NCBI GenBank assembly: GCA_910586835.1
Contig: CAJUJU010000034.1
Location: 1-41,593, forward strand
DNA from: an uncultured Acetatifactor sp.
GTDB taxonomy: Bacteria; Bacillota; Clostridia; Lachnospirales; Lachnospiraceae
Direction: 5' to 3'
Length of the DNA stretch: 41,593 nt
Part shown: piece after piece, positions 1 to 7,029 of the stretch
Position numbering within the stretch: the first letter of the stretch is position 1
How the letters are laid out: every line of letters begins with the position of its first letter
Made by a program: the position numbers and the translations under genes
The notes under the pieces: generated by a model
What the model saw: only the letters and a program-made list of their open reading frames with translations
What the model was told of the DNA's origin: nothing
The model's database searches: none

Positions 1-31
1 CATCAGAAAGTCCTGTACGATACTTTTTTTA

Positions 32-76
32 TTAAAAAACTTGTAAAGTGGTGTACTGCTCATACAAACCTTCCAT
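32..76 (-). CDS. possible 14-residue leader peptide
   Basis: A short reading frame on the minus strand encodes MEGLYEQYTTLQVF and then stops. It is preceded by a very strong ribosome site (AAGGAGGAGG, plus-strand positions 81-90) and lies downstream of a minus-strand promoter match at 163-191. Another ATG occurs at the extreme left edge (positions 3-1), so the frame could be a leader peptide for a gene continuing to the left. No family is recognised. The strong ribosome site is the only real support. It could also be a chance frame in a 5' leader. Confidence 0.3.
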   Translation of the reverse strand: MEGLYEQYTTLQVF

Positions 77-162
77 TTTTCCTCCTCCTTATTTCAGCTC
101 CATATTTGCTCTCTCTGCGCCATATCTGGCAGAACAATCCTTTCATATTTCTTCTCATCCTC

Positions 163-191
163 ATTATAGCAAAACCGGCAGGCTTTCGACA
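163..191 (-). promoter_or_regulatory. minus-strand sigma-A promoter with extended -10
   Basis: Read on the minus strand, TGTCGA (186-191), a 17-nt spacer and TATAAT (163-168), the latter preceded by TGC as an extended -10. It points left, towards the short frame at 32-76 and a gene outside the window. The -35 is weak and the -10 is perfect. Confidence 0.45.
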
Positions 192-248
192 GGCTCATTC
201 CTGCCAAAAACCTGCCGTTTTTGCGTCTTACATTATCTGCGCCGGGCC

Positions 249-272
249 GGCCCCCTTTGTCGGGGGCCTTTT
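249..272 (+). terminator. GC hairpin followed by TTTT
   Basis: Perfect 7-bp stem GGCCCCC / GGGGGCC with loop TTTGTC, followed by TTTT. It lies in a GC-rich gene-free stretch between the two divergent promoters. Nothing upstream on the plus strand within the window needs a terminator, so its role is unclear. The rest of 90-354 shows smaller GC-rich inverted repeats (for example CGGCAGG near 175 with two CCTGCC copies near 202 and 213) but no convincing gene. Confidence 0.35.
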
Positions 273-354
273 GGGGGACTGCTGTCTCTCCGGGGTTTTC
301 TTCCCGGGGGCCGCCTTCCCGGGCGCGTGCACAGATCCTGTTTACAACGGGCGC

Positions 355-385
355 TTGACAAGGCAAGGTATTTAAATGCTATAAT
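355..385 (+). promoter_or_regulatory. promoter of the two-component operon
   Basis: TTGACA (355-360) and TATAAT (380-385) with TGC directly before the -10. The spacer is 19 nt, longer than ideal, which the extended -10 can compensate. The response regulator starts about 180 nt downstream. The intervening leader holds only short unconvincing frames. Confidence 0.55.
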
Positions 386-568
386 GTTAGAACAAAAATC
401 AGGGATTGAGTGGAAAAGAAATGAAAATGCGGTTGTAAAAGGAGTTTGAGTATTCTTATGAAAATCTTAATCCCTTTGTGCACATTTTGTGGCAGAATAA
501 GATCAGGATTTTTTGCGCGAACGAAGAAAACGAAGGCATGAAACTGCTGGCTTGAGGGGGAGAATGAG

Positions 569-1264
569 ATGGAAGAAAGCATATTGATCGTGGATGACGA
601 GAGGGAGATTGCGGATCTGGTAGCTCTCTACCTGGAGAATGAGGGCTTCCGGGTGACAAAGTACTATGACGGAAGGGAGGCGCTTGAGTATATCCGGGAG
701 GAAAAGCCGGATCTTGCCATTCTGGATATCATGCTGCCGGGAATAAGCGGGCTGGAGCTTTGCCGGAAAATACGGGAGAATTACACCTATCCGGTGATTA
801 TGCTGACGGCCAAAGGGGAGGAGACAGACAAGATCACCGGTCTGACCCTGGGGGCGGACGATTACATTACCAAGCCGTTTCTGCCGCTGGAGCTGGTTGC
901 CAGAGTAAAGGCGCAGCTGCGCCGCTATAAGCGGTACAACGTGGCAGAGGAGAAGGAGGAGGACGTGCTTTCCGTGTCGGGACTGGTGGTGAACGAACGG
1001 ACTCACGAGTGCCGCCTGAATGAAAAGGAGCTGAACCTGACGCCGACGGAGTTTTCCATTTTGAGTATCCTGTGCAGAAGAAAGGGGCAGGTGGTCAGCG
1101 CGGAGGAACTTTTCCATCTCATCTGGGAGGAAGAGTACTACACCAAGAATAATAATACCATAACGGTGCACATACGGCATCTTCGGGAGAAGATGGGAGA
1201 TTCCTTTGAAAACCCGAAGTATATCAAAACGATCTGGGGGTGCGGATACAAAATTGAAGGATAA
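569..1264 (+). CDS. VanR-like OmpR-family response regulator
   Basis: DNA-binding response regulator of 231 residues. The N-terminal receiver domain (about 1-115) has the acidic pair D9-D10, the phospho-acceptor D53 in ILDIMLPG, T80 and K102. A winged-helix OmpR-type effector domain follows (about 130-230). Its wording (ADDYITKPF, ELVARVKAQLRRYK) closely resembles the VanR group. The ribosome site GAGGGGG precedes the ATG. The kinase gene follows with overlap, so the two are co-transcribed and probably partners. No vancomycin-resistance enzymes are present here, so the signal is unknown; an envelope-related role is only an inference from the family. Confidence 0.93.
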   Translation: MEESILIVDDEREIADLVALYLENEGFRVTKYYDGREALEYIREEKPDLAILDIMLPGISGLELCRKIRENYTYPVIMLTAKGEETDKITGLTLGADDYITKPFLPLELVARVKAQLRRYKRYNVAEEKEEDVLSVSGLVVNERTHECRLNEKELNLTPTEFSILSILCRRKGQVVSAEELFHLIWEEEYYTKNNNTITVHIRHLREKMGDSFENPKYIKTIWGCGYKIEG

Positions 1265-2414
1265 GATAAAGAAGACGTGGTCTGCGCTGCTGCTGATGGT
1301 TTGCGGTCTGCTTATCTGCTGGCTGCTTTATATTCTGCTGGATTGGGGATTGAACGGTGTGATGCTGGACTGGCTGGATAAGAAGTTTGTGAGCCATCAG
1401 TGGGTGCGTTATTCTCCTGAGCAGGATGGATACTTTTATACCAGCATACGCTGGGAGCGGGTGAAGGAGTATCTGTTCCGGGCGTTTGCGGTATTTATTC
1501 TTTTTTTTGTGCTGGTTGCGCGGCTGATTGTGCTGACCTATGGAGCACGGCGGGAAAAAAAGGTCATCCGGGAAGCCGGAAGAATGATCAGTCAGTATAT
1601 GAAGCACGAACGTGATGTGACGGATGTGTTTCCGCCGGAGTATGCGGGAATTTCTGCCCAGGTTGCAGAGATCAAGGCTAACATGCAGCGGCATGAGCAG
1701 ACATTGAAGGAAGAGGCGGCCAGGAAGAATGATCTGATCACCTATCTGGCGCATGATCTGAAGACGCCCCTGACCTCCGTGGTGGGATATCTGAGTCTGC
1801 TGGAGGAAGCGCCGGACATGCCGCCGGAACAGAAAGCAAAGTATGTGCACATTACATTGGATAAGGCGCTGCGGCTGGAACGGCTGATCAACGAGTTTTT
1901 TGAGATCACAAGATATAATCTCCAAAGGATTGTGCTGGAGAAGGAGACGGTGGATCTGGCGTTTATGCTGGTGCAGATGACGGACGAGTTTTACCCGATC
2001 TTAAGCGAACACGGGAACCGGATCCGGGTAGAGCTGCCGGAGGATGGGGATTCGATGGCAGTTTATGCCGACGCGGAGAAGCTGGCCCGGGTGTTCAACA
2101 ATATTCTGAAAAATGCGGTAGCCTACAGCTATCCCGACACGGAGATTTTGATCCGGTGTCAGGAGGCGGGCAGCAGGCTCCGCATTGCTTTCATCAATCG
2201 TGGAAAGACCATTCCCAGACATAAGCTGGATTCGATCTTTGAAAAGTTTTTCCGGCTGGACGACGCACGCAGTACCAACAGCGGCGGAGCCGGTCTGGGA
2301 CTTGCCATAGCCAGGGAGATCGTCATGCTCCACGGCGGTACCATCTTCGCTGAGAGCGAAGATGAAGTCACAAGCTTTATTGTAGAACTTCCGAGTATTC
2401 TTCCTTCAGCTTGA
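1254..2414 (+). CDS. VanS-like sensor histidine kinase
   Basis: Membrane histidine kinase, partner of the regulator just upstream. I chose the TTG at 1254, giving 386 residues and overlapping the regulator's end by 11 nt. An upstream in-frame start at 1206 would add 16 residues translated from the regulator's own coding sequence. Two membrane segments (about 9-29 and 73-95) flank a short external loop. The DHp helix carries H167 in HDLKTPLTSVVGYL. The ATPase domain shows the N box (NILKNAVAYS), IFEKFFRLDD and the glycine box GGAGLGLA. The 3' end overlaps the convergent acyltransferase gene by 38 nt. The external loop is too short for a typical ligand domain. Confidence 0.92.
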   Translation: MKDKIKKTWSALLLMVCGLLICWLLYILLDWGLNGVMLDWLDKKFVSHQWVRYSPEQDGYFYTSIRWERVKEYLFRAFAVFILFFVLVARLIVLTYGARREKKVIREAGRMISQYMKHERDVTDVFPPEYAGISAQVAEIKANMQRHEQTLKEEAARKNDLITYLAHDLKTPLTSVVGYLSLLEEAPDMPPEQKAKYVHITLDKALRLERLINEFFEITRYNLQRIVLEKETVDLAFMLVQMTDEFYPILSEHGNRIRVELPEDGDSMAVYADAEKLARVFNNILKNAVAYSYPDTEILIRCQEAGSRLRIAFINRGKTIPRHKLDSIFEKFFRLDDARSTNSGGAGLGLAIAREIVMLHGGTIFAESEDEVTSFIVELPSILPSA

Positions 2415-3126
2415 AATAGCGGTCTTTGATGATGCCTGAGACGTGGGATCCCAGATTTTTCCGAGTCTCTTTATCCAGTTGTCCGGGGTAGACGGGAGCG
2501 CCGAAGTCGATGATGACGGTGCTCTTTTTTACTTTGGGGAGATGATCCTCGAAGACGGAGGCGGTGTTTACCAGGGTCATCGGCACAATGGGAACGCCTC
2601 CCTTTTCCGCGATCTTAAAGCTGCCTTCATGGAAGGGCAGGAAGGTATCGTTTACCTTGTTCCTTGTGCCCTCGGGGAAGATACACAGCGAATAGCCGTT
2701 TTTCACCTCATCCACGCCCTTAAGGATTGTCTTCAGGCCCTCCTTGATGTTTTTCCTGTCGAGAAAAAGACAGTGAATATTCCGCATCCAAAGACGGAGA
2801 ATGGGGGCGCGATCCATCTCCTTCTTTGCCACATAGCCCGTGACGTTCGGAAAACAGGAGAGGGTCAGGACGATATCAAAAAAACTGCGGTGGTTGCTCA
2901 CATAGAGGACAGCGGTATCCCGGGGGATATTTTCCTGCCCTTTTACAATGAGCTTTGTCCCGGCGATATGGCCGATACAGCGGAAGCCCCAGCCCACAAT
3001 TGCCTTGGAGCTGTCGGCCTTCAGCCGGGGATTGGATTTTCCGATGATCCATTCCACAAAAAGCACGGGCAGGGACAGGATCAGATACAGGATCAGATAC
3101 AGAACGATCAGAATGAATCGAAGCAT
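2377..3126 (-). CDS. plsC: 1-acyl-glycerol-3-phosphate acyltransferase (PlsC family)
   Basis: Membrane-bound acyltransferase that acylates lysophosphatidic acid to phosphatidic acid in phospholipid synthesis. The 249-residue product starts at the ATG at 3126, which follows a GAGGTG ribosome site; a much longer open frame upstream has no such support. There is an N-terminal membrane segment (about 5-27). Family motifs are NHRSFFD (H79 and D84, the H-x4-D catalytic pair) and FPEGTRN (from residue 150). Length is typical. The gene converges on the kinase, and the two 3' ends overlap by 38 nt. The exact acyl-acceptor cannot be told from sequence. Confidence 0.9.
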   Translation of the reverse strand: MLRFILIVLYLILYLILSLPVLFVEWIIGKSNPRLKADSSKAIVGWGFRCIGHIAGTKLIVKGQENIPRDTAVLYVSNHRSFFDIVLTLSCFPNVTGYVAKKEMDRAPILRLWMRNIHCLFLDRKNIKEGLKTILKGVDEVKNGYSLCIFPEGTRNKVNDTFLPFHEGSFKIAEKGGVPIVPMTLVNTASVFEDHLPKVKKSTVIIDFGAPVYPGQLDKETRKNLGSHVSGIIKDRYFKLKEEYSEVLQ

Positions 3127-3229
3127 GATACACCTCACATAATCTATTGTATATGGTTCCAGTTTAGCATAAAAAAATTTTGCTGTACATAGAATACAGC
3201 AAAAGAAAAAGGAATTGTGCGGAGCAACA

Positions 3230-3652
3230 TTGAAAAAGAGACGGATTGCAGTGAAGAGCTTACTTGGGATCCTGGCGGCGGCATGTGTGCTGTTGTCGGG
3301 CTGTACTCTGCTCAGCGAGGAAAAAATCAAGCTGCGTGATCTTGATTTTACCGTTTTGAGCGAAGAGAAGATACCGGAGGAACTGAAGACCATTCTGGAG
3401 GAAAAGAAGAGCGCACCCTTCCAGATCACCTATACGGATAAGCAGAATCTGTACATATGCGTGGGCTACGGGGAGCAGGAGACAGGCGGCTACAGTATTG
3501 CCGTGGAGGAGCTGTACCTGACGGACGCAAATATCTGTGTAAACACCAGCCTGCTGGGACCGGACGGTTCGGAAAAGGGAGAAAAGTCTCCGTCCTATCC
3601 GTTCATTGTGCTGAAGACCGAGTTCCTGGAGCAGACGGTGATATTTGAGTAG
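3230..3652 (+). CDS. small PrcB-like lipoprotein
   Basis: Predicted lipoprotein of 140 residues. A basic N-terminus and hydrophobic stretch end in a lipobox (LLSGC), so it should be exported and anchored by the Cys. The remainder, with KSAPFQITYTD, LYICVGYGEQETGGYSIAVEE and a closing FIVLKT segment, resembles the PrcB C-terminal domain family of exported proteins of unknown function. I chose TTG at 3230 because GGAG lies 5 nt before it; an in-frame TTG at 3215 is the alternative. It diverges from plsC and is closed by a strong terminator. The family assignment is from memory of its pattern and is moderate. Confidence 0.7.
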   Translation: MKKRRIAVKSLLGILAAACVLLSGCTLLSEEKIKLRDLDFTVLSEEKIPEELKTILEEKKSAPFQITYTDKQNLYICVGYGEQETGGYSIAVEELYLTDANICVNTSLLGPDGSEKGEKSPSYPFIVLKTEFLEQTVIFE

Positions 3653-3713
3653 AAGAAAGATCTCTGTTGCGTTGGAGGTAGGTCTGGATCAGTTGACGGA
3701 AAAACAGGAAACG

Positions 3714-3749
3714 GGAGGTTGACAAGGATTTGGTTGTCAGCCTCCTTTT
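3714..3749 (+). terminator. intrinsic terminator after the lipoprotein gene
   Basis: A 12-bp stem, GGAGGTTGACAA / TTGTCAGCCTCC with one G-U pair, with an 8-nt loop and then TTTT. It separates the lipoprotein gene from pyrC. Confidence 0.8.
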
Positions 3750-3768
3750 GATTTCGGATAAAAAATGA

Positions 3769-3797
3769 TTTATCAACTTCCTGTTTCATGATAGAAT
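3769..3797 (+). promoter_or_regulatory. probable pyrC promoter
   Basis: TTTATC (3769-3774), a 17-nt spacer and TAGAAT (3792-3797), about 40 nt before the pyrC ATG and just after the terminator. No PyrR binding loop or other attenuator is evident in the short leader. Confidence 0.45.
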
Positions 3798-3835
3798 AAT
3801 GGTAAATAATACGGTGTAAAGAAGGGAGGACGGTC

Positions 3836-5122
3836 ATGCTGCTGATCAGGAACGGACATGTTCTGGATCCGAAGACGGGACTGGACGGAGTTTATGATAT
3901 TCTGACGGACGGGGATACCATACTGAAAATCGGGAAAGAGCTGGAAGCGCCGGAGGCGGACTGCAGGGTGATAGACGCGGAGGGGCTTGTGGCAGCGCCG
4001 GGGCTGGTGGACGTCCATGTGCATTTTCGGGATCCGGGCTTCCCCGACAAGGAGGACATTGACAGTGGCGCCGCCGCGGCAGCCAGAGGCGGTTTTACCT
4101 CGGTGGTGCTGATGGCAAACACTTTTCCTGCGGTGGATCATGTGGAGACGCTGGAATATGTGATAAACAGAGGACGGGAAACGGGAATCCATGTGTATAC
4201 CTGCGCCAACGTGACAATGGGCATGAAGGGGAAGGAACTGGCTCCCCTGGAGGAGCTGGCGGATGCGGGGGCCGTAGGGTTTACGGATGACGGGATACCG
4301 CTTCTGGACGAGGAAATTGTCAGGGAGGCCATGCAGAGAACGGCGGTCATGGATATGCCGGTCAGCTTTCACGAGGAGGATCCCGGCCTGATTGAGAACA
4401 ACGGCATCAACCGGGGGGAGGCAAGTCGTCATTTCGGAATCGGCGGTTCTCCCAGGGAGGCTGAGATTACCATGGTGGAGCGCGACCTGGAGCTTGCGCT
4501 GGAGACAGGGGCGTCCGTCAACATTCAGCATATAAGCGCCAGGGAATCCGTGGAGCTGGTGCGCAGGGCGAAGGAAAGAGGGCGTGAGATTCATGCGGAT
4601 ATTCACGCCGAGGCCACACCTCACCATTTTACCCTTACGGAGGAGGCGGCGATCCGTTACGGCGCCCTTGCCAAGATGAATCCGCCTCTGCGGGAGGAGG
4701 CGGACAGGCAGGCCATCATCAAAGGGCTTGCGGACGGAACCATAGATATCATTGCCACGGATCATGCGCCTCACACGGCGGCGGAGAAGGCCAGGCCTGT
4801 CACGGAAGCGCCCAGCGGCATCATCGGGCTGGAGACGGCGCTGTCCCTGGGCATCACGGAGTTGGTGGATAAGGGATATCTTTCCATGAGACAGCTGCTG
4901 ACGCTGATGAGTACAAATCCGGCGGGAATGTATCATTTGAATGCCGGGTATCTGGCAGAGGGTGGTCCGGCGGATATTGTGCTGATTGACGAGAAAGCGC
5001 GGTGGACGCCCGCAGAGTATGCGTCCAGGTCCTGCAACACACCTTTTACGGGATGGAATTTAAAGGGAAAGGTCGTAAAGACCATATGCGGCGGAAAAGT
5101 GGTGTACGAAGATTTTGTTTGA
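3836..5122 (+). CDS. pyrC: dihydroorotase
   Basis: Cytosolic zinc amidohydrolase that cyclises carbamoyl-aspartate to dihydroorotate in pyrimidine synthesis. The 428-residue product has the signature HVHFRDPG (H61, H63, D66), further histidines in SFHEEDPG and NIQHIS, and the catalytic Asp in IIATDHAPH. Length and motifs fit the Gram-positive type I enzyme. GGGAGG precedes the ATG. The next genes, pyrK and pyrD, perform the following oxidation step, so this is a pyrimidine cluster, although pyrK has its own promoter match overlapping the pyrC stop. Confidence 0.96.
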   Translation: MLLIRNGHVLDPKTGLDGVYDILTDGDTILKIGKELEAPEADCRVIDAEGLVAAPGLVDVHVHFRDPGFPDKEDIDSGAAAAARGGFTSVVLMANTFPAVDHVETLEYVINRGRETGIHVYTCANVTMGMKGKELAPLEELADAGAVGFTDDGIPLLDEEIVREAMQRTAVMDMPVSFHEEDPGLIENNGINRGEASRHFGIGGSPREAEITMVERDLELALETGASVNIQHISARESVELVRRAKERGREIHADIHAEATPHHFTLTEEAAIRYGALAKMNPPLREEADRQAIIKGLADGTIDIIATDHAPHTAAEKARPVTEAPSGIIGLETALSLGITELVDKGYLSMRQLLTLMSTNPAGMYHLNAGYLAEGGPADIVLIDEKARWTPAEYASRSCNTPFTGWNLKGKVVKTICGGKVVYEDFV

Positions 5123-5147
5123 TTTTTCCCCGTATCCTGCCTATAAT
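5119..5147 (+). promoter_or_regulatory. internal promoter for pyrK-pyrD
   Basis: TTGATT (5119-5124), a 17-nt spacer and a perfect TATAAT (5142-5147). The -35 overlaps the pyrC stop codon. The -10 sits in the 11-bp palindrome CCTATAATAGG, which could be a regulator site. pyrK starts about 70 nt downstream. Confidence 0.6.
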
Positions 5148-5185
5148 AGGAACTGGTATTTTTATTGAAAAGGGCTGATTAGAGT

Positions 5186-5202
5186 GCCTGCCGGGGGTGG
5201 GC
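5186..5202 (+). repeat. recurrent pre-SD hairpin, copy 1 (pyrK)
   Basis: GCCTGCC-GGG-GGTGGGC folds as a 7-bp stem with two wobble pairs, placed a few bases before the pyrK ribosome site. Very similar hairpins stand directly before the ribosome sites at 31058-31072 and 39666-39681. Confidence 0.4.
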
Positions 5203-5217
5203 GGATGGGAGTTTGCA

Positions 5218-5988
5218 ATGAAGGAAAAGCAAAAGGCGGTTATCCTTTCGCAGAGGGAGCTGGCGCCTGACATTTTTGATATGTGGATAGAAACCACGCT
5301 GGCACAGCGGGCGGTTCCCGGACAGTTTATCGGCGTGTACACCAGGGACAGGAGCGCTTTGCTGCCCAGGCCGATCAGCATCTGCGAGGTCAGCGGAGAC
5401 AGGACGGCGCTGCGCATTGTGTACCGCATCGCGGGGAAGGGAACTGCGGAATTTTCCGGATATGGCGCAGGGGAAGAGATTGACATTCTGGGAGTGCTGG
5501 GCAACGGATTTCCGCTGCAGGAGGCAAAGGGAAAGAAGGTTTTTCTCATGGGAGGCGGTATCGGCATCCCGCCCATGCTGGAGCTGGCAAAGCAGTTGAA
5601 TACGGACAGTCAGATTATTTTGGGCTATCGGGACAGTGAGAGGTTTCTGGAGCAGGAATTTGAAAAGTACGGCAGGGTATATGTTGCCACGGAAGACGGC
5701 AGCGCCGGCGTCCGGGGCAATGTGCTGGATGCCGTCCGGGAGAACGGCCTGAAGGCGGATCTGATCTATGCCTGCGGTCCCATGCCCATGCTGCGCGCCG
5801 TAAAGGCATATGCGGCGGAGCATGCAGTGCGGGCGTATATTTCCCTGGAGGAGCATATGGCATGCGGCGTCGGGGCCTGTCTGGGCTGTGTGGTGAAGAC
5901 GAAAGAGAAAGATCATCACTCCAAAGTGCACAATGCGCGTATCTGTACGGAAGGACCGGTGTTTTACGCGGAGGATGTGGAAATATAA
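5218..5988 (+). CDS. pyrK: dihydroorotate dehydrogenase electron-transfer subunit
   Basis: Iron-sulfur flavoprotein subunit that passes electrons from PyrD (class 1B) to NAD. The 256-residue product starts at the ATG at 5218, 6 nt after GGGAG; an in-frame GTG at 5197 is less likely. The FAD part has LLPRPISICEV, the NAD part GGGIGIPPM and CGPMPML. The C-terminal [2Fe-2S] site is C216-x4-C221-x2-C224-x18-C243, the expected PyrK pattern. pyrD follows after 18 nt, so the two subunits should be made together. Confidence 0.95.
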   Translation: MKEKQKAVILSQRELAPDIFDMWIETTLAQRAVPGQFIGVYTRDRSALLPRPISICEVSGDRTALRIVYRIAGKGTAEFSGYGAGEEIDILGVLGNGFPLQEAKGKKVFLMGGGIGIPPMLELAKQLNTDSQIILGYRDSERFLEQEFEKYGRVYVATEDGSAGVRGNVLDAVRENGLKADLIYACGPMPMLRAVKAYAAEHAVRAYISLEEHMACGVGACLGCVVKTKEKDHHSKVHNARICTEGPVFYAEDVEI

Positions 5989-6006
5989 GGGGTGCAGGGG
6001 GTAAGA

Positions 6007-6915
6007 ATGAAGACAGAAGTAACGATTGCAGGCGTGACATTGAAAAATCCTGTGACAACGGCATCCGGAACCTTTGGCTCAGGTATGGAATATTCTGAAT
6101 TTGTAGATCTGAACAGGCTTGGGGCAGTGGTGACCAAGGGTGTGGCAAATGTGCCCTGGCCCGGCAATCCCACGCCCAGGGTGGCGGAGGTATACGGGGG
6201 GATGCTGAATGCCATCGGGCTGCAGAACCCGGGTGTGGAGGTGTTTCTGGAGCGGGATATTCCCTTTCTGAAGCAGTATGACACAAAGATTATTGTCAAT
6301 GTGTGCGGCAAAACGACAGAGGATTATGTGGAGGTAGTGGAGCGGCTGGGAGATGAAAGGGCCGTCTCCATGCTGGAGATCAATGTGTCCTGCCCGAATG
6401 TGAAGGAGGGAGCCATTGCTTTCGGACAGAAGGCGGATGCGCTGTTTGACATTACCCGGGAAGTCAAAAGACATGCCAGGCAGCCGATTATTATGAAGCT
6501 CAGTCCTAATGTAACGGACATTGGGGAGATGGCGAAGGCGGCCGAAGCGGCAGGTGCGGATGCCCTTTCCCTGATTAATACGCTGACGGGAATGAAGATC
6601 GACATTCACCGTCGGAAATTTGCTCTGGCCAACAAGACCGGCGGGATGAGCGGCCCCGCCATCAAGCCCGTTGCGGTGCGTATGGTGTACCAGGCAGCAC
6701 ATGCGGTAAAGATTCCTGTCATTGGCATGGGCGGCATCGGTACTGCGGAGGACGCCATTGAATTTATTCTGGCGGGCGCAACCGCTGTCAGCGTGGGGGC
6801 AATGAATTTTGTGGATCCTTGTACCACGGTAAAGGTGGTGGAAGGCATTGAGGCCTATATGAAAAAGTACGGGGTCGAAGATGTGACGGAGCTGATCGGA
6901 GCGGTGGAGGTGTAA
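6007..6915 (+). CDS. pyrD: dihydroorotate dehydrogenase, class 1B catalytic subunit
   Basis: FMN enzyme that oxidises dihydroorotate to orotate; the class 1B form uses NAD through PyrK. The 302-residue product has the N-terminal LKNPVTTASGTFGSG, the catalytic loop NVSCPN with C129 as base (the class 1 residue), and the FMN-phosphate region VIGMGGI and AGATAVSVGA. I chose the ATG at 6007 over an in-frame GTG at 5992 because GGGGG lies before it. Adjacent pyrK supports the 1B assignment. A spore gene follows after 114 nt. Confidence 0.96.
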   Translation: MKTEVTIAGVTLKNPVTTASGTFGSGMEYSEFVDLNRLGAVVTKGVANVPWPGNPTPRVAEVYGGMLNAIGLQNPGVEVFLERDIPFLKQYDTKIIVNVCGKTTEDYVEVVERLGDERAVSMLEINVSCPNVKEGAIAFGQKADALFDITREVKRHARQPIIMKLSPNVTDIGEMAKAAEAAGADALSLINTLTGMKIDIHRRKFALANKTGGMSGPAIKPVAVRMVYQAAHAVKIPVIGMGGIGTAEDAIEFILAGATAVSVGAMNFVDPCTTVKVVEGIEAYMKKYGVEDVTELIGAVEV

Positions 6916-6969
6916 AGGAAATCATCAGGCCCTTTGCTTGTTTGTGCCGGCGCATTCGGCATGAAAGGA

Positions 6970-6996
6970 ATATCCGGAGGAGTACCTTCATATATA
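6970..6996 (+). promoter_or_regulatory. sigma-E-like promoter of the sipL-like gene
   Basis: ATATC (6970-6974), exactly 14 nt, then CATATATA (6989-6996). The Bacillus subtilis sigma-E consensus is KMATATT-N14-CATACAnT, so spacing is exact and there are few mismatches. An AT-only inverted repeat, ATATATAC (6992-6999) / GTATATAT (7008-7015), overlaps the -10 and ends just before the ribosome site GGAGG (7018-7022). Confidence 0.45.
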
Positions 6997-7029
6997 TACT
7001 TATACCAGTATATATGTGGAGGTATTTTT

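Noticed and set aside
458..541. 27-codon plus-strand frame (starts MKILIPLCTFCGRI) before the response regulator
   Set aside because: The ribosome site AAAAGGAG is 13 nt away, too far, and there is no conserved-looking feature beyond a Cys pair.
569..2414. Vancomycin-resistance locus
   Set aside because: Only VanR/VanS-like regulators are present; no vanH, ligase or vanX-type gene is in the window.
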